Origin: QGON01 sp963691905
GTDB lineage: Bacteria; Pseudomonadota; Gammaproteobacteria; Chromatiales; Chromatiaceae
Assembly: GCA_963691905.1 (NCBI GenBank)
Contig: OY829892.1
Coordinates: 1-64,000 of the forward strand
Length of the DNA stretch: 64,000 nucleotides
Direction of reading: 5' to 3'
The notes under the pieces were generated by a model. It ran no database searches. It saw only the letters and a program-made list of their open reading frames with translations, and was not told the DNA's origin. A program made the position numbers and the translations under genes. Below are positions 1-8,138 of this stretch, one piece after another (within the stretch, counting starts at the first letter, position 1; each line of letters begins with the position of its first letter).

Positions 1-191
1 TCAACCACAAGGACAACACCTCCCTCGATTACCCCAGCTTTGACGGTTGGGGTTACGCGGTTTTCGGAGAAGTGATTGAAGGCATGGACGTGGTGGACAG
101 CATTGCATCGCAACCGACCGGTTTCAAAGACGGCATGAGCGATGTGCCCAACACTCCGATCGTCATCGAAAAGGTCAGCGTGGTTAAATAA
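1..191 (+). CDS. Peptidyl-prolyl cis-trans isomerase, cyclophilin type (3' end only)
   Basis: Only the last 62 residues lie in the window; the reading frame begins at base 3 and ends at TAA 189-191. The visible part carries the cyclophilin C-terminal signature FDGWGYAVFGEV followed by GMDVVDSI, closely matching the next gene. Cyclophilins catalyse cis-trans isomerisation of X-Pro bonds during protein folding. Whether this copy is periplasmic (PpiA type, with a signal peptide) cannot be decided because the N-terminus is missing. It lies 45 bases upstream of a second cyclophilin gene on the same strand, so the two probably form a tandem pair. Confidence 0.85.
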   Translation, partial: NHKDNTSLDYPSFDGWGYAVFGEVIEGMDVVDSIASQPTGFKDGMSDVPNTPIVIEKVSVVK

Positions 192-236
192 ACTCTGACC
201 CGGCACAATTTCAATCTAAACAGACAGGCAATTTAC

Positions 237-725
237 ATGATTACATTGACCACCAACCTCGGCCCTATCGTCATCGAGCTGGACGAAGAGAACGCACCCA
301 ACACCTGCGCCAACTTCAAGCAGTATGTCGAGGATGGCTTTTTCGACGGCACCATCTTCCACCGGGTCATCGGAAATTTCATGATCCAGGGTGGCGGATT
401 CCTGCCGGGCATGGTCCAGAAGCAGACCCGCGATCCCATCGAGAACGAGGCGAAAAACGGACTTTCCAACGAGATCGGCACCCTCGCCATGGCCCGCACA
501 GGAGACCCCCACTCCGCCACCGCCCAGTTCTTTATCAATGTCGCGAACAATAGCTTCCTCGACCATCCAGGACAGGACGGCTGGGGCTACTGCGTCTTCG
601 CCAAGGTGACTTCTGGTATGGACGTGATCGACAAGATCAAGGGCGTTGACACCACCATGAACTCGGGTCATCAGGACGTTCCGGCCGAAGACATCGTCAT
701 CGAGAAGGCGGAAATTACCGACTAA
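237..725 (+). CDS. ppiB: Peptidyl-prolyl cis-trans isomerase B (cytoplasmic cyclophilin)
   Basis: This complete 162-residue cyclophilin is the usual size for bacterial PpiB and has no signal peptide, so it should act in the cytoplasm. The family motifs run in order: FFDGTIFHRVI with the catalytic Arg (about residues 35-45), FMIQGGG, ATAQFFINV, and GWGYCVFAKV near residue 117. The start is the ATG at 237 with an AGACAGG stretch upstream. It follows another cyclophilin gene and precedes lpxH, an order also seen in enterobacteria, where ppiB and lpxH are adjacent. The identification is firm. Confidence 0.95.
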   Translation: MITLTTNLGPIVIELDEENAPNTCANFKQYVEDGFFDGTIFHRVIGNFMIQGGGFLPGMVQKQTRDPIENEAKNGLSNEIGTLAMARTGDPHSATAQFFINVANNSFLDHPGQDGWGYCVFAKVTSGMDVIDKIKGVDTTMNSGHQDVPAEDIVIEKAEITD

Positions 726-747
726 ACGTCGGCTACTGAGTCGTTCG

Positions 748-805
748 GAGCGGCGCCCCGCCGCGATTCGCCTATCCACGAAGTAATCGCGGAGGGGCGC
801 CGCTC
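748..805. repeat. Large G+C-rich inverted repeat between ppiB and lpxH
   Basis: Two 21-base arms (748-768 and 785-805) match at 20 of 21 positions around a 16-base loop. The arms begin GAGCGGCGCCCC and end GCGATT. There is no T-run after the stem, so this is better read as a REP-like palindrome or mRNA-stabilising hairpin than as a classic intrinsic terminator. Confidence 0.75.
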
Positions 806-856
806 TTACCGACTCTGCTCAGCAAGCTGCGTAAAATTAAACCCAAAGAGATTAAA

Positions 857-1588
857 TTGGGCGAAGTCCTCTTCATATCAGACCTGCACCTCTCCGACGA
901 CCGGCGGTCGACGGTGCAGCTGTTTGTCGATTTTCTTGAACACCGCGCACTTGGCGCAGATAGGCTCTATATCCTGGGTGACCTCTTCGACGCCTGGATC
1001 GGTGACGACCTGGAAATCGAACCCTCGCTACAGATTAAGGCCGCACTAAAAAGACTCTCCAGCAGTGGCACCCGAATCCTGCTGATGCACGGCAACCGGG
1101 ATTTCCTGCTTGGCGAGCAATTCTGCGCTCAGACCGGCGCGGAACTCATCAATGATCCAACACAGATGGAGCTTTTTGGCACTCCCACGCTGTTGATGCA
1201 CGGAGACCTGCTCTGCTCCGATGACCTGCCCTATCAGGCGTTCCGCAAACAGGTTCGCGATCCAGCATTCATCACACAGTTTCTCTCCAGGACCATTCCG
1301 GAGCGTATTGCCATTGCCCGGGAGTACCGGGCGAAGAGTGGTGAGGCAACCTCACTGAAGGCTGCAGAAATCATGGACGTCAATCAAACGACCGTGGAGC
1401 AGTATATGGAGAAGCGCGGCGTAAGGCGGCTGATCCACGGACATACCCACCGTCCCGGCCGACACGATTTCATGTTATCCGGCGAAAAAGTCAGCCGTTT
1501 TGTTTTGGGGGAGTGGCATCCAGATCATGCCGAAATGCTAGTGGCGTCGCCGAAGGGACTCAGGGTGGAAACCATCAAGCCTGTCTGA
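857..1588 (+). CDS. lpxH: UDP-2,3-diacylglucosamine diphosphatase
   Basis: LpxH hydrolyses UDP-2,3-diacylglucosamine to lipid X and UMP in lipid A synthesis, at the cytoplasmic face of the inner membrane. The 243-residue protein has the calcineurin-like metallophosphoesterase motifs in order: SDLHLSDD near the N-terminus, GDLFDAWIGDD (about 40-50), GNRDFL (about 79-84), LMHGD and the C-terminal HGHTHRPG. The start appears to be TTG at 857, preceded by AAAGAG; no in-frame ATG lies at the conserved N-terminus. It follows ppiB after a strong hairpin, so it may be transcribed partly on its own. Confidence 0.93.
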   Translation: MGEVLFISDLHLSDDRRSTVQLFVDFLEHRALGADRLYILGDLFDAWIGDDLEIEPSLQIKAALKRLSSSGTRILLMHGNRDFLLGEQFCAQTGAELINDPTQMELFGTPTLLMHGDLLCSDDLPYQAFRKQVRDPAFITQFLSRTIPERIAIAREYRAKSGEATSLKAAEIMDVNQTTVEQYMEKRGVRRLIHGHTHRPGRHDFMLSGEKVSRFVLGEWHPDHAEMLVASPKGLRVETIKPV

Positions 1589-1607
1589 GGATTTTCAGAC
1601 AGCTATC

Positions 1608-2423
1608 TCAATGTTTCGCGCATAACGCCTCCAGACGTTCCAGCTCCTGTTCTGAAAACCCTGCATCCAGCCGCGCCTGCCGATGCAGGGGACAGCGAAT
1701 TTCGCCGTTGAGAACGTTGTTCAGCAGATCGAAATAGGTCGTTTCAGGGTCCACCCCCCGCTGTTCACAGAGCCAGGCGAACCAGTCACTACCGAACTGC
1801 ACATGCCCCACCTCCTCGTCCAGGATCACCTGTAGCACCGCCACCGTCTCGCGATCCCCCGCCTTGCGGAAGCGCGCCATGATGCCCGGCGTGACATCCA
1901 ACCCACGGGCCTCCAACATACGGGGTACCAACGCCATGCGAACCAGTGGGTCATCGGCGGTACGGACAGCCATCTCCCAAAGACCATTGTGGGCAGGAAA
2001 ATCACCGTAATCGGCACCTGCATCCCGCAAACGTTCCCGCAGCAGGCGAAAATGCCGCACCTCCTCCACTGCCACTTGTATCCAGTCGCTATAGAATTTC
2101 TCCGGCATATCGGGAAAACGTTGCACCGCATCCCAGGCCAGATTGATGGCGTTGAATTCTATATGGGTTATGGCGTGGATCAGTGCGACACGTCCCTGCT
2201 CCGAGCCGAGACCACGACGAGGCAACTTGCTTGGGTGCACCAATTCCGGCCGGGGGGGATGACCCGCTTCGACGATAGCATCCGCGGGGCTCCAGCCACT
2301 GAGTCCCAGCTCCCCCAACCGCCAGGCCTGCGCCACCTGGTCAGTAAGATTCAGCTTTGTTTCCACCTCTTTTTCCAGCAGGCAACGGCGGGCAGCCAGA
2401 TAGAGGCTTGTTTCGTTTTTCAT
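1608..2423 (-). CDS. DUF455 family ferritin-like protein
   Basis: The 271-residue protein matches the DUF455 family (ferritin-like four-helix fold). The expected di-metal ligands are visible: HIEFNAINLAWD (about 87-98), AVEEVRHF (about 117-124), VPRMLEARGLD (about 165-175) and ILDEEVGHVQFG (about 201-212). The biochemical role of the family is not established, so no function is assigned. Its ATG overlaps the TAA of the upstream glycerate kinase gene by one base (TAATG at 2421-2425), which indicates translational coupling. I considered the tRNA hydroxylase MiaE, which shares the fold, but the pattern of conserved blocks is that of DUF455. Confidence 0.85.
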   Translation of the reverse strand: MKNETSLYLAARRCLLEKEVETKLNLTDQVAQAWRLGELGLSGWSPADAIVEAGHPPRPELVHPSKLPRRGLGSEQGRVALIHAITHIEFNAINLAWDAVQRFPDMPEKFYSDWIQVAVEEVRHFRLLRERLRDAGADYGDFPAHNGLWEMAVRTADDPLVRMALVPRMLEARGLDVTPGIMARFRKAGDRETVAVLQVILDEEVGHVQFGSDWFAWLCEQRGVDPETTYFDLLNNVLNGEIRCPLHRQARLDAGFSEQELERLEALCAKH

Positions 2424-3649
2424 TACAACTTCAGTCCCAACATCAGATCCATCACATTTGTCCCGGTAGGCCCTGTGGTCACAAGATCTCCGCTCGCCTC
2501 CAGCAGCGAACCCGAGTCAGCCTGGCGTAGTGCCTGATCCGGGTCGAAACCCCCATTTCGTGCACGGGTCAGCGTAGCACCATCCACCAATGCACCCGCA
2601 TCTTCGGTAGGACCATCAGTGCCGTCCGTACCGGCAGACAGAAACCAAAGATTGTCATGCCCCTGCAGCTGCCCCGCAGCGGCCAGGGCCAGATGCTGAT
2701 TTCGGCCGCCCAGTCCCGGCTCGGGTGGCAGGACAACCGTGGTCTCGCCACCCCAGACCGTCACGCCAGGTTCGGCGACCTTGAGTTCATCCGCCAAACG
2801 AACGCCGACCGCCGCTGCATCTCCTGCAACGAACTCATCCACCACTTTTACCCGATAGCCCAGCTTCCGGGCTTCCCGAGCCGCAGCAACCTTTGCCTGC
2901 CCCAGGTTGGCGATGATCTCGATGACTGGGCCGTGGTCCGCATAAATCCGCCGCTGTCGAATGGCCTGCCTGACAACTGAATCCAGCCAGTCTGGCAGAC
3001 CAAAATTTTCCATTCCATCTGGGGTTATCACCTCCGGCGTCAAAAGCCCGGAACCGATCACGCCAGGCTCATCACCCGGCACATCGGATATTGCCAGTAC
3101 AGTCACCGGCCGATCGCCCACCCAGTGCAGCAATCCACCACCTTTGATCCGGGAGAGCGCCTTACGTACCCGGTTCATCTCGCCAATCGCCAATCCGCTA
3201 CCCAGCAGCCAGTGATTGGCGCGAACCAGAAAATCCCCCCCCACCCCGTCGATTGGAGACTCAACCAGGCTGGATGCTCCCCCTGAAAGCAGAAAAAGCA
3301 GCGCTCTCTGTGGTTCTTGTTGAAGAAAAGCGATCAGGCGATCACCCGCCACCAGACTCCTGCCATCAGGCAGTGGATGGCCAGCCTCAAACAGCTCCCA
3401 GCCCGGCAAGTTGGCCGAAACACTGTCCAGATGGCCAGACTTGGAGATCACCAGCGCCGAGACGATATGCTCTCCGAGAACATCTCTGGCCCCTGCCACC
3501 ATCGCTCCCGCTGCCTTGCCCACGGCCACGAGGGATACTTGGCCCTTTAACGGCCTCTGCCGCAGCCTCTCCCTAACGCAGCGGCGGCCGTCCACTGCTT
3601 GCAGCGCAGCATTGAAGATCTCCAGCAGTGATTGACGAGGCGTGTTCAT
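2423..3649 (-). CDS. Glycerate 2-kinase, MOFRL/DUF4147 type
   Basis: This 408-residue protein belongs to the class II glycerate kinases (TtuD/GckA), which phosphorylate D-glycerate to 2-phosphoglycerate. Family blocks are visible: the N-terminal VAVGKAAGAMVAGA, the FLLSGGASSLVESP block (about 118-131) and the C-terminal MOFRL region with GGRNQHLALAAA, SAGTDGTDGPT and TTGPTGTNVMDL. In autotrophs it may salvage glycerate from phosphoglycolate recycling, but that is inference. The gene is translationally coupled to the downstream DUF455 gene and diverges from the MotA-like gene. Confidence 0.9.
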   Translation of the reverse strand: MNTPRQSLLEIFNAALQAVDGRRCVRERLRQRPLKGQVSLVAVGKAAGAMVAGARDVLGEHIVSALVISKSGHLDSVSANLPGWELFEAGHPLPDGRSLVAGDRLIAFLQQEPQRALLFLLSGGASSLVESPIDGVGGDFLVRANHWLLGSGLAIGEMNRVRKALSRIKGGGLLHWVGDRPVTVLAISDVPGDEPGVIGSGLLTPEVITPDGMENFGLPDWLDSVVRQAIRQRRIYADHGPVIEIIANLGQAKVAAAREARKLGYRVKVVDEFVAGDAAAVGVRLADELKVAEPGVTVWGGETTVVLPPEPGLGGRNQHLALAAAGQLQGHDNLWFLSAGTDGTDGPTEDAGALVDGATLTRARNGGFDPDQALRQADSGSLLEASGDLVTTGPTGTNVMDLMLGLKL

Positions 3650-3774
3650 GATCCGATTTTCCCACGATTGCCATCAAATAGCCGTAGACATCTTCCTTAG
3701 TAAGCCGCTCAAGACAGTCTCCCGAAAAGAAATACCATCTTCTTCTTAATTCCCAGACTCTCCTGAGGTAAACT

Positions 3775-4737
3775 GTGCCGATTTGCAGCACCGTCGGAGA
3801 AACCGCGTTGGGAAGCATACAGTTACGCCGGAACTTCAGTCGAAACATCCTGATCAGGATGGTCATCATGTCCACCCTGGTCGCGGGACTGATTGTCTGG
3901 AAGTTCGATTTCATCAACCAGGTCTATTTCCGGGACCAGCTCACCAGTACCGGCCTGATCATTAACGGCACCATTGTCGGACTGTTTTTTATCGGCATTC
4001 TGCGCATGATCCTTATCTTCATCCACTACGTCCGTGAAGAGAATGCGCTGATCCGTTTTGTGCGCAACCTGCGGGAAGGAATGGAAGAGCCTTACGCCCG
4101 GCTGCCGAAAAAATCCATCATTGTGATGCGCTACCGCATCATGGAAGGACTTTTTAAAGCGAATTGCCCGGTCAACCACGGCTCACTGGCGTCCACCCTG
4201 TTGGCCAACGAGAGTACGCGCAACAGCCTGCCGAAGTTCATCAACAACATCCTGATCCTGACCGGTGTTTTCGGCACCATCGTCTCCCTCTCCATCGCCC
4301 TGATCGGCGCCTCTGACCTGCTGGAGAATGCGATCAATGTGGGTGGCATGGGCATGATAGTACACGGCATGTCCACCGCACTCTCCACAACCATTACCGC
4401 GATTGTCTGCTACGTCATCTTCGGCTATTTCCACCTCAAACTCACCGACGTCCAGACCAATCTTGTCAGTGCCGTGGAACAGGTCACAGTCAACGAACTG
4501 ATCCCGCGTTTCCATGTCCATACCGACAGCGTTCTCTACGAGTTCACCGGCCTGATCCGCTCCATGCAGGGGCTGGTCAACCAGATGGGCCAGTCACAGC
4601 AGGCCGTTCAGGAGATGGAAGAGCACATGCTCACCACACTGGATGGCTTTGCTGAACAGTCGAAGTCTCACTCCCGCGACATGGCCGATATCAAACACAT
4701 CCTGATTCGCGGCTTTCGACTGCGCCAGCCTGAATAA
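3775..4737 (+). CDS. MotA/TolQ/ExbB-like proton channel protein
   Basis: The 320-residue inner-membrane protein has four hydrophobic segments (about 25-44, 57-88, 157-184 and 190-220). The last two carry the MotA/TolQ/ExbB signature: GVFGTIVSLSIAL and a Thr/Ser-rich GMSTALSTTITAIV. A cytoplasmic stretch lies between helices 2 and 3, and an amphipathic C-terminal tail follows. GTG at 3775 has TGAGG at 3763-3767 with good spacing. The next gene, five bases downstream, encodes the matching MotB/ExbD-type partner, so together they should form a proton-motive-force-driven rotary unit. No flagellar, Ton or Tol genes are nearby, and what it drives is unknown. Confidence 0.82.
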   Translation: MPICSTVGETALGSIQLRRNFSRNILIRMVIMSTLVAGLIVWKFDFINQVYFRDQLTSTGLIINGTIVGLFFIGILRMILIFIHYVREENALIRFVRNLREGMEEPYARLPKKSIIVMRYRIMEGLFKANCPVNHGSLASTLLANESTRNSLPKFINNILILTGVFGTIVSLSIALIGASDLLENAINVGGMGMIVHGMSTALSTTITAIVCYVIFGYFHLKLTDVQTNLVSAVEQVTVNELIPRFHVHTDSVLYEFTGLIRSMQGLVNQMGQSQQAVQEMEEHMLTTLDGFAEQSKSHSRDMADIKHILIRGFRLRQPE

Positions 4738-4742
4738 ACGGC

Positions 4743-5792
4743 ATGGATAACGGCTTCGTCGATCTGCGACTGAACCACCACGCAGCCCAGGCTGAGGAGG
4801 GTTTCTGGCCCTCTTTTACCGATATCATGACGGTAATCCTCATGATATTCATGCTCGCAATGGTGGTTCTGCTGATCCGCAATATGGAGCTGCTGGACCA
4901 GCTGCGCTCAACCATGGCTGCAGAGCAGGAGGCGATGGAGCTGGTTAAGACGACGGGCGAGGAGAATCAGACGCTGGAGGAGCGCCTGCTCTCCCGTGAA
5001 TATGAGCTCTCGATGATGCGCATGCAGCTGATGCGCTCGGAGGAACAGCAGGAGCAGCAGGAAGCGGCCATCGCCAGCCAGTTGCACCAGATCAGCAGCC
5101 TGTCACGGGAACGGGACGACCTCGAGAGCAACGTAACCCGCCTTACCCATGACAAAGATGATCTCAATATTCTGGTCACCCGGCTCACCCACGACAAAGA
5201 CAGCCTCAATCTCCAGGTCACCCGGCTGACAACAGACACCAACCGCCTGCAGGTGCAGGTCGACGACGCCACCCGCAGCATTGAAAATCTGACTGAAGAC
5301 ATGGATCGAGTCACCAGCCGTCACGCATTGACCCAGGACGAACTGGATAGCCTGCGCACTTCCTTTCGCGCCCAAAGTGAGGAGCTGGCTCAGGCACAGG
5401 CCAAAAATATGGATGCAGATCAGACACTTGCCGACCTGAAGATCGACTTTCAGGCGCTCAAGATCAAATATGACAAACTTGTCAGGCCTGCCAGGACTTC
5501 AAGAGGTAAAATCGTCGTGGTGGTCCGTTTCGCCAAGGTCAAAGGGAAACTTGTCATCGATTACAAGACCCCTGGAGGCAAAACCTTCAAGACCGTGTCT
5601 CGCAAGCAGCTCGATCAATCACTGACTCGTCTGAAAACACAGGAATCCAACCAGCTTTACGTCAAGGTCATTATCCCGAAAAACAGCGGCCTGTCGTATA
5701 GTGAGGCCTGGACCTTCACGAATCAGATGCACAGGAAGTATGACTACTACTTCCAGGAGGAGGCGAAAAAAGAGCGGATGATCAATGAGTAA
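4743..5792 (+). CDS. MotB/ExbD-like stator partner with long periplasmic coiled coil
   Basis: The 349-residue protein has one N-terminal membrane helix (about 27-46) preceded by FWPSFTDIMT; Asp27 occupies the place of the proton-carrying Asp of MotB/ExbD. Residues 50-240 form a long coiled coil, which includes consecutive 14-residue units (117-130, 131-144, 145-158, 159-172), three of them starting VTRLT. The C-terminal 100 residues are not a recognisable OmpA peptidoglycan-binding domain: no such motif is visible, and the region has its own basic, beta-rich look (VVVVRFAKVKGK). It starts five bases after the MotA-like gene. The pair looks specialised and is not a flagellar stator. Confidence 0.8.
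   Translation: MDNGFVDLRLNHHAAQAEEGFWPSFTDIMTVILMIFMLAMVVLLIRNMELLDQLRSTMAAEQEAMELVKTTGEENQTLEERLLSREYELSMMRMQLMRSEEQQEQQEAAIASQLHQISSLSRERDDLESNVTRLTHDKDDLNILVTRLTHDKDSLNLQVTRLTTDTNRLQVQVDDATRSIENLTEDMDRVTSRHALTQDELDSLRTSFRAQSEELAQAQAKNMDADQTLADLKIDFQALKIKYDKLVRPARTSRGKIVVVVRFAKVKGKLVIDYKTPGGKTFKTVSRKQLDQSLTRLKTQESNQLYVKVIIPKNSGLSYSEAWTFTNQMHRKYDYYFQEEAKKERMINE
5091..5258 (+). repeat. 42-bp in-frame tandem repeat in the MotB-like gene
   Basis: Four consecutive 42-base units encode 14-residue coiled-coil units. The units beginning at 5133, 5175 and 5217 each encode VTRLT followed by a charged stretch. The second and third units are the most alike at DNA level (both encode THDKD), which suggests recent duplication that lengthened the periplasmic rod in steps of two heptads. 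Confidence 0.7.
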
Positions 5793-5937
5793 ACTGCAAA
5801 CACTCACGACCGGCGGGACAGCCTGATCCCGTAACAGCTGTCATCCTGCCCTTAGATTCCTCAAGCAACCTGTTTGCATGGAATTCCAGCGCCAAACAGC
5901 TAAAATATGAAAAATTCCTAACGCCCGAGAATCTTCT

Positions 5938-6795
5938 GTGAATTCTGCACTCTATCCATCCGAATCAGAACTGCGAAACGCCTATGAAATAATGAAAGGC
6001 ATTCCCGTTCCCTCTCTGCCCAAGGTGGCACTCAACATTGAGCAGGAGATGCAGAACAAGGATGTCAACATCGCCAGAGTTGCCGACCTGATCAGTCAGG
6101 ATGCTGCAATTTCCGGACTGGTACTGAAGACCATCAACTCCCCTGCGTTTGGCATGCGCCGAAAATTTGAATCCATTCAACATGCCTCGGTTCTGCTGGG
6201 CCTGGGAAACATCAAGAACCTGGTGGTCGCCTCTGCGCTGAAACATGTATTCGAGACTAACGAACCCGCAGTGCAGATGATCTGGGAAGACGTCAATGCA
6301 GTTGCCCAGTGCGCTGTCTGGATCTCCAACTCAATCACTACAATCGCCAGTGATGAAGCCTATCTTGCCGGTCTCTTTCATAAATCCGGCGCCCTTCTTA
6401 TGGCTAAACGCTTCAGCGACTATGATCAGGTTCTCAGGATAGCGAAGTCAGATCCTGGGAGGTGGATAGAAGAGGAGGAGCGAAGATACGGGACCAACCA
6501 CACCTTAATCGGATTTATCCTGGCCGAGAGTTGGAAATTACCCGAGATCATCTGCCTGACTATTCTTCACCACCATCGAGAGTCGTGCAATGAAATTGAA
6601 GATGAAAAACTCAGAGAGCTGATTGCGACCATTAAGGTGGCCAACTACATTCTTGACGTAATTCTGTTGAGAGAATCCACAACCGCAAGCGACACACTCG
6701 ATTTTTTTAGCAATGCAATCAATGAGCTGGCACTAAGCAGCGATGAAATTGAAGCGTTAAAAGACCAAATGACCGAGTTTATTTTTACAAAATAG
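5938..6795 (+). CDS. HDOD domain protein
   Basis: The 285-residue protein is essentially one HDOD domain, an output or signalling module related to HD phosphohydrolases but without their catalytic residues. The family blocks are visible: IPVPSLPKVALNI (about 21-33), the VADLISQDAAISGLVLKTINSP block (about 44-65), LGLGNIKNLV (about 86-95) and YLAGLFHKSG (about 142-151). The start appears to be GTG at 5938 with a weak CCGAGA upstream. No receiver or GGDEF domain is attached. HDOD proteins usually sit in chemotaxis or c-di-GMP networks; the partner here is unknown. Confidence 0.85.
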   Translation: MNSALYPSESELRNAYEIMKGIPVPSLPKVALNIEQEMQNKDVNIARVADLISQDAAISGLVLKTINSPAFGMRRKFESIQHASVLLGLGNIKNLVVASALKHVFETNEPAVQMIWEDVNAVAQCAVWISNSITTIASDEAYLAGLFHKSGALLMAKRFSDYDQVLRIAKSDPGRWIEEEERRYGTNHTLIGFILAESWKLPEIICLTILHHHRESCNEIEDEKLRELIATIKVANYILDVILLRESTTASDTLDFFSNAINELALSSDEIEALKDQMTEFIFTK

Positions 6796-6979
6796 TCATC
6801 AAGGCCCATTTATGCCGATAAAATACCTCAGGCAGCGTATGGGACAGTGCTGTACCGCTGGATAGTTCTTTATTGAGCGCTGTTGGGACTCCCTCTGCAA
6901 GCAAAATCGTTCTACAATTGAATTAGCGATTGTTCTGCCATATTGGAAAAGGCCTAATAGCTCCAGAAATCGGTTTTCT

Positions 6980-7537
6980 ATGTTTACCAGATACCAAATC
7001 AGCACCGGCACTCCCTATTTTCAACGATGCCTGTTCGTTTGTATTTTGGCTGGCTTGCTGAACGGGTGCTCCTCCAATGTGCCTGAACTCATCAAAGAGG
7101 CTCCACCAGGAAATATTCAAATTGCCGAGGTCCACCAGGCAGCAGGGCGTTTCAATCACTCCCGGGTTCGCTGGGGCGGCACCATTATCAGCGTGGATAA
7201 TCGCAAAGAGAGCACCCTCATCGAAGTATTGGCGCGCTCGCTGGCCTCGGAGGGAAAACCGGATTCAGGCAGTGATGGGCAGGGGCGCTTCATGGTCAAA
7301 GTGAAGGGGTTTCTTGATCCGGAGGAGTACCCAAAAGACCGATTACTCACCGTCACCGGATCTGTCACCCAGGCGATCGAGCGCAGTGTCGGCGACTATA
7401 ACTACACCTATCCAGTGGTCGAGGCGGAAGTCTACTTTCTCTGGCCGGAAGAGAAGGATTATCCTTATCGCTACTATCGTGATCCATTTTATGACCCCTG
7501 GTATCCTTTTGGGTACAGGTATCCTTACTACTGGTAG
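6980..7537 (+). CDS. Slp family outer-membrane lipoprotein (copy 1)
   Basis: The 185-residue protein has a lipoprotein signal ending LLNGC, with lipidation expected at Cys30. The Slp domain follows: SRVRWGGTIISVDN (about 55-68), a GRF..KVKGFLDPEEY block and a VTGSVTQAIE strand. The C-terminal 25 residues are very rich in Tyr, Pro and Trp (YPYRYYRDPFYDPWYP), which suggests a surface or membrane-contact tail. Slp is known in E. coli as a starvation-inducible lipoprotein of unclear function. A second Slp gene follows after nine bases, and an MscS channel after that, giving a likely envelope-stress operon. Confidence 0.87.
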   Translation: MFTRYQISTGTPYFQRCLFVCILAGLLNGCSSNVPELIKEAPPGNIQIAEVHQAAGRFNHSRVRWGGTIISVDNRKESTLIEVLARSLASEGKPDSGSDGQGRFMVKVKGFLDPEEYPKDRLLTVTGSVTQAIERSVGDYNYTYPVVEAEVYFLWPEEKDYPYRYYRDPFYDPWYPFGYRYPYYW

Positions 7538-7546
7538 GGCATCTCC

Positions 7547-8083
7547 ATGACAAAGTTCTTCAAGCGCATTTTCTTCGTCACCCTGTGCCTGTTTCTGGCT
7601 GCTTGTGCCTCCCCGCAAGCCCGGGTGCCTGCAGGAGATCGTTCAGTCACGCCAAAACAGATAGCTGAAAAAAACCAGAGTATCGGGGCATCCCCAGTGG
7701 AATGGGGTGGTGTAATCATGGAATTGCGGAATCTGAAGAGCAGCAGTGAACTCGAAGTAATCTCTTACCCTTTACAAGAGAACGGAAAACCGGATCTCGA
7801 TGCCTCTCCAACCGGACGCTTTATCGCGGTCACGCCTGGATACCTTGAGAGTGTCGACTATAGCAAGGGGTGCCAGGTCACCGTAAGCGGCCCTGTCAGT
7901 GAAATCAGAACGGGCAAGGTTGGCGAAGCAGATTATCAGTTCCCGGTCATCAAGACAGCCGATGCCCATCTTTGGCCTAAAGCAGTAGCACAACGCGATA
8001 CCAAACCCAGAATACACTTCGGCATAGGCGTCGGTAGCGGCGGTTACTCCCGCGGCGGCGTCGGGATCGGAGTCGGTTTTTGA
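7547..8083 (+). CDS. Slp family outer-membrane lipoprotein (copy 2)
   Basis: The 178-residue protein begins MTKFFKR and has a lipobox LAAC (Cys20). It shares the Slp blocks with the gene just upstream: VEWGGVIMELRN, TGRFIAVTPGYLESVDYSKG and VTVSGPVSEI. The C-terminus differs, ending in a Gly-rich stretch (GVGSGGYSRGGVGIGVGF) in place of the aromatic tail. The two copies have diverged clearly, so the duplication is not recent. Function is unknown beyond the family name. Confidence 0.87.
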   Translation: MTKFFKRIFFVTLCLFLAACASPQARVPAGDRSVTPKQIAEKNQSIGASPVEWGGVIMELRNLKSSSELEVISYPLQENGKPDLDASPTGRFIAVTPGYLESVDYSKGCQVTVSGPVSEIRTGKVGEADYQFPVIKTADAHLWPKAVAQRDTKPRIHFGIGVGSGGYSRGGVGIGVGF

Positions 8084-8138
8084 GCGTCACACAACTTAAC
8101 AGCCACCTGCGTGCTGCAATCTGCAGAAAGGCATGATC

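Noticed and set aside
1608..2423. MiaE-type tRNA hydroxylase
   Set aside because: The fold and EExxH ligands are shared, but the block pattern (HIEFNAINLAWD, LEARGLDVTP, DEEVGHV) is that of DUF455.
3775..5792. Zorya-type anti-phage defence (ZorA/ZorB are MotA/MotB-like)
   Set aside because: No ZorC, ZorD or ZorE-like gene is adjacent. The MotA-like protein is much shorter than ZorA, and the partner lacks an OmpA domain.
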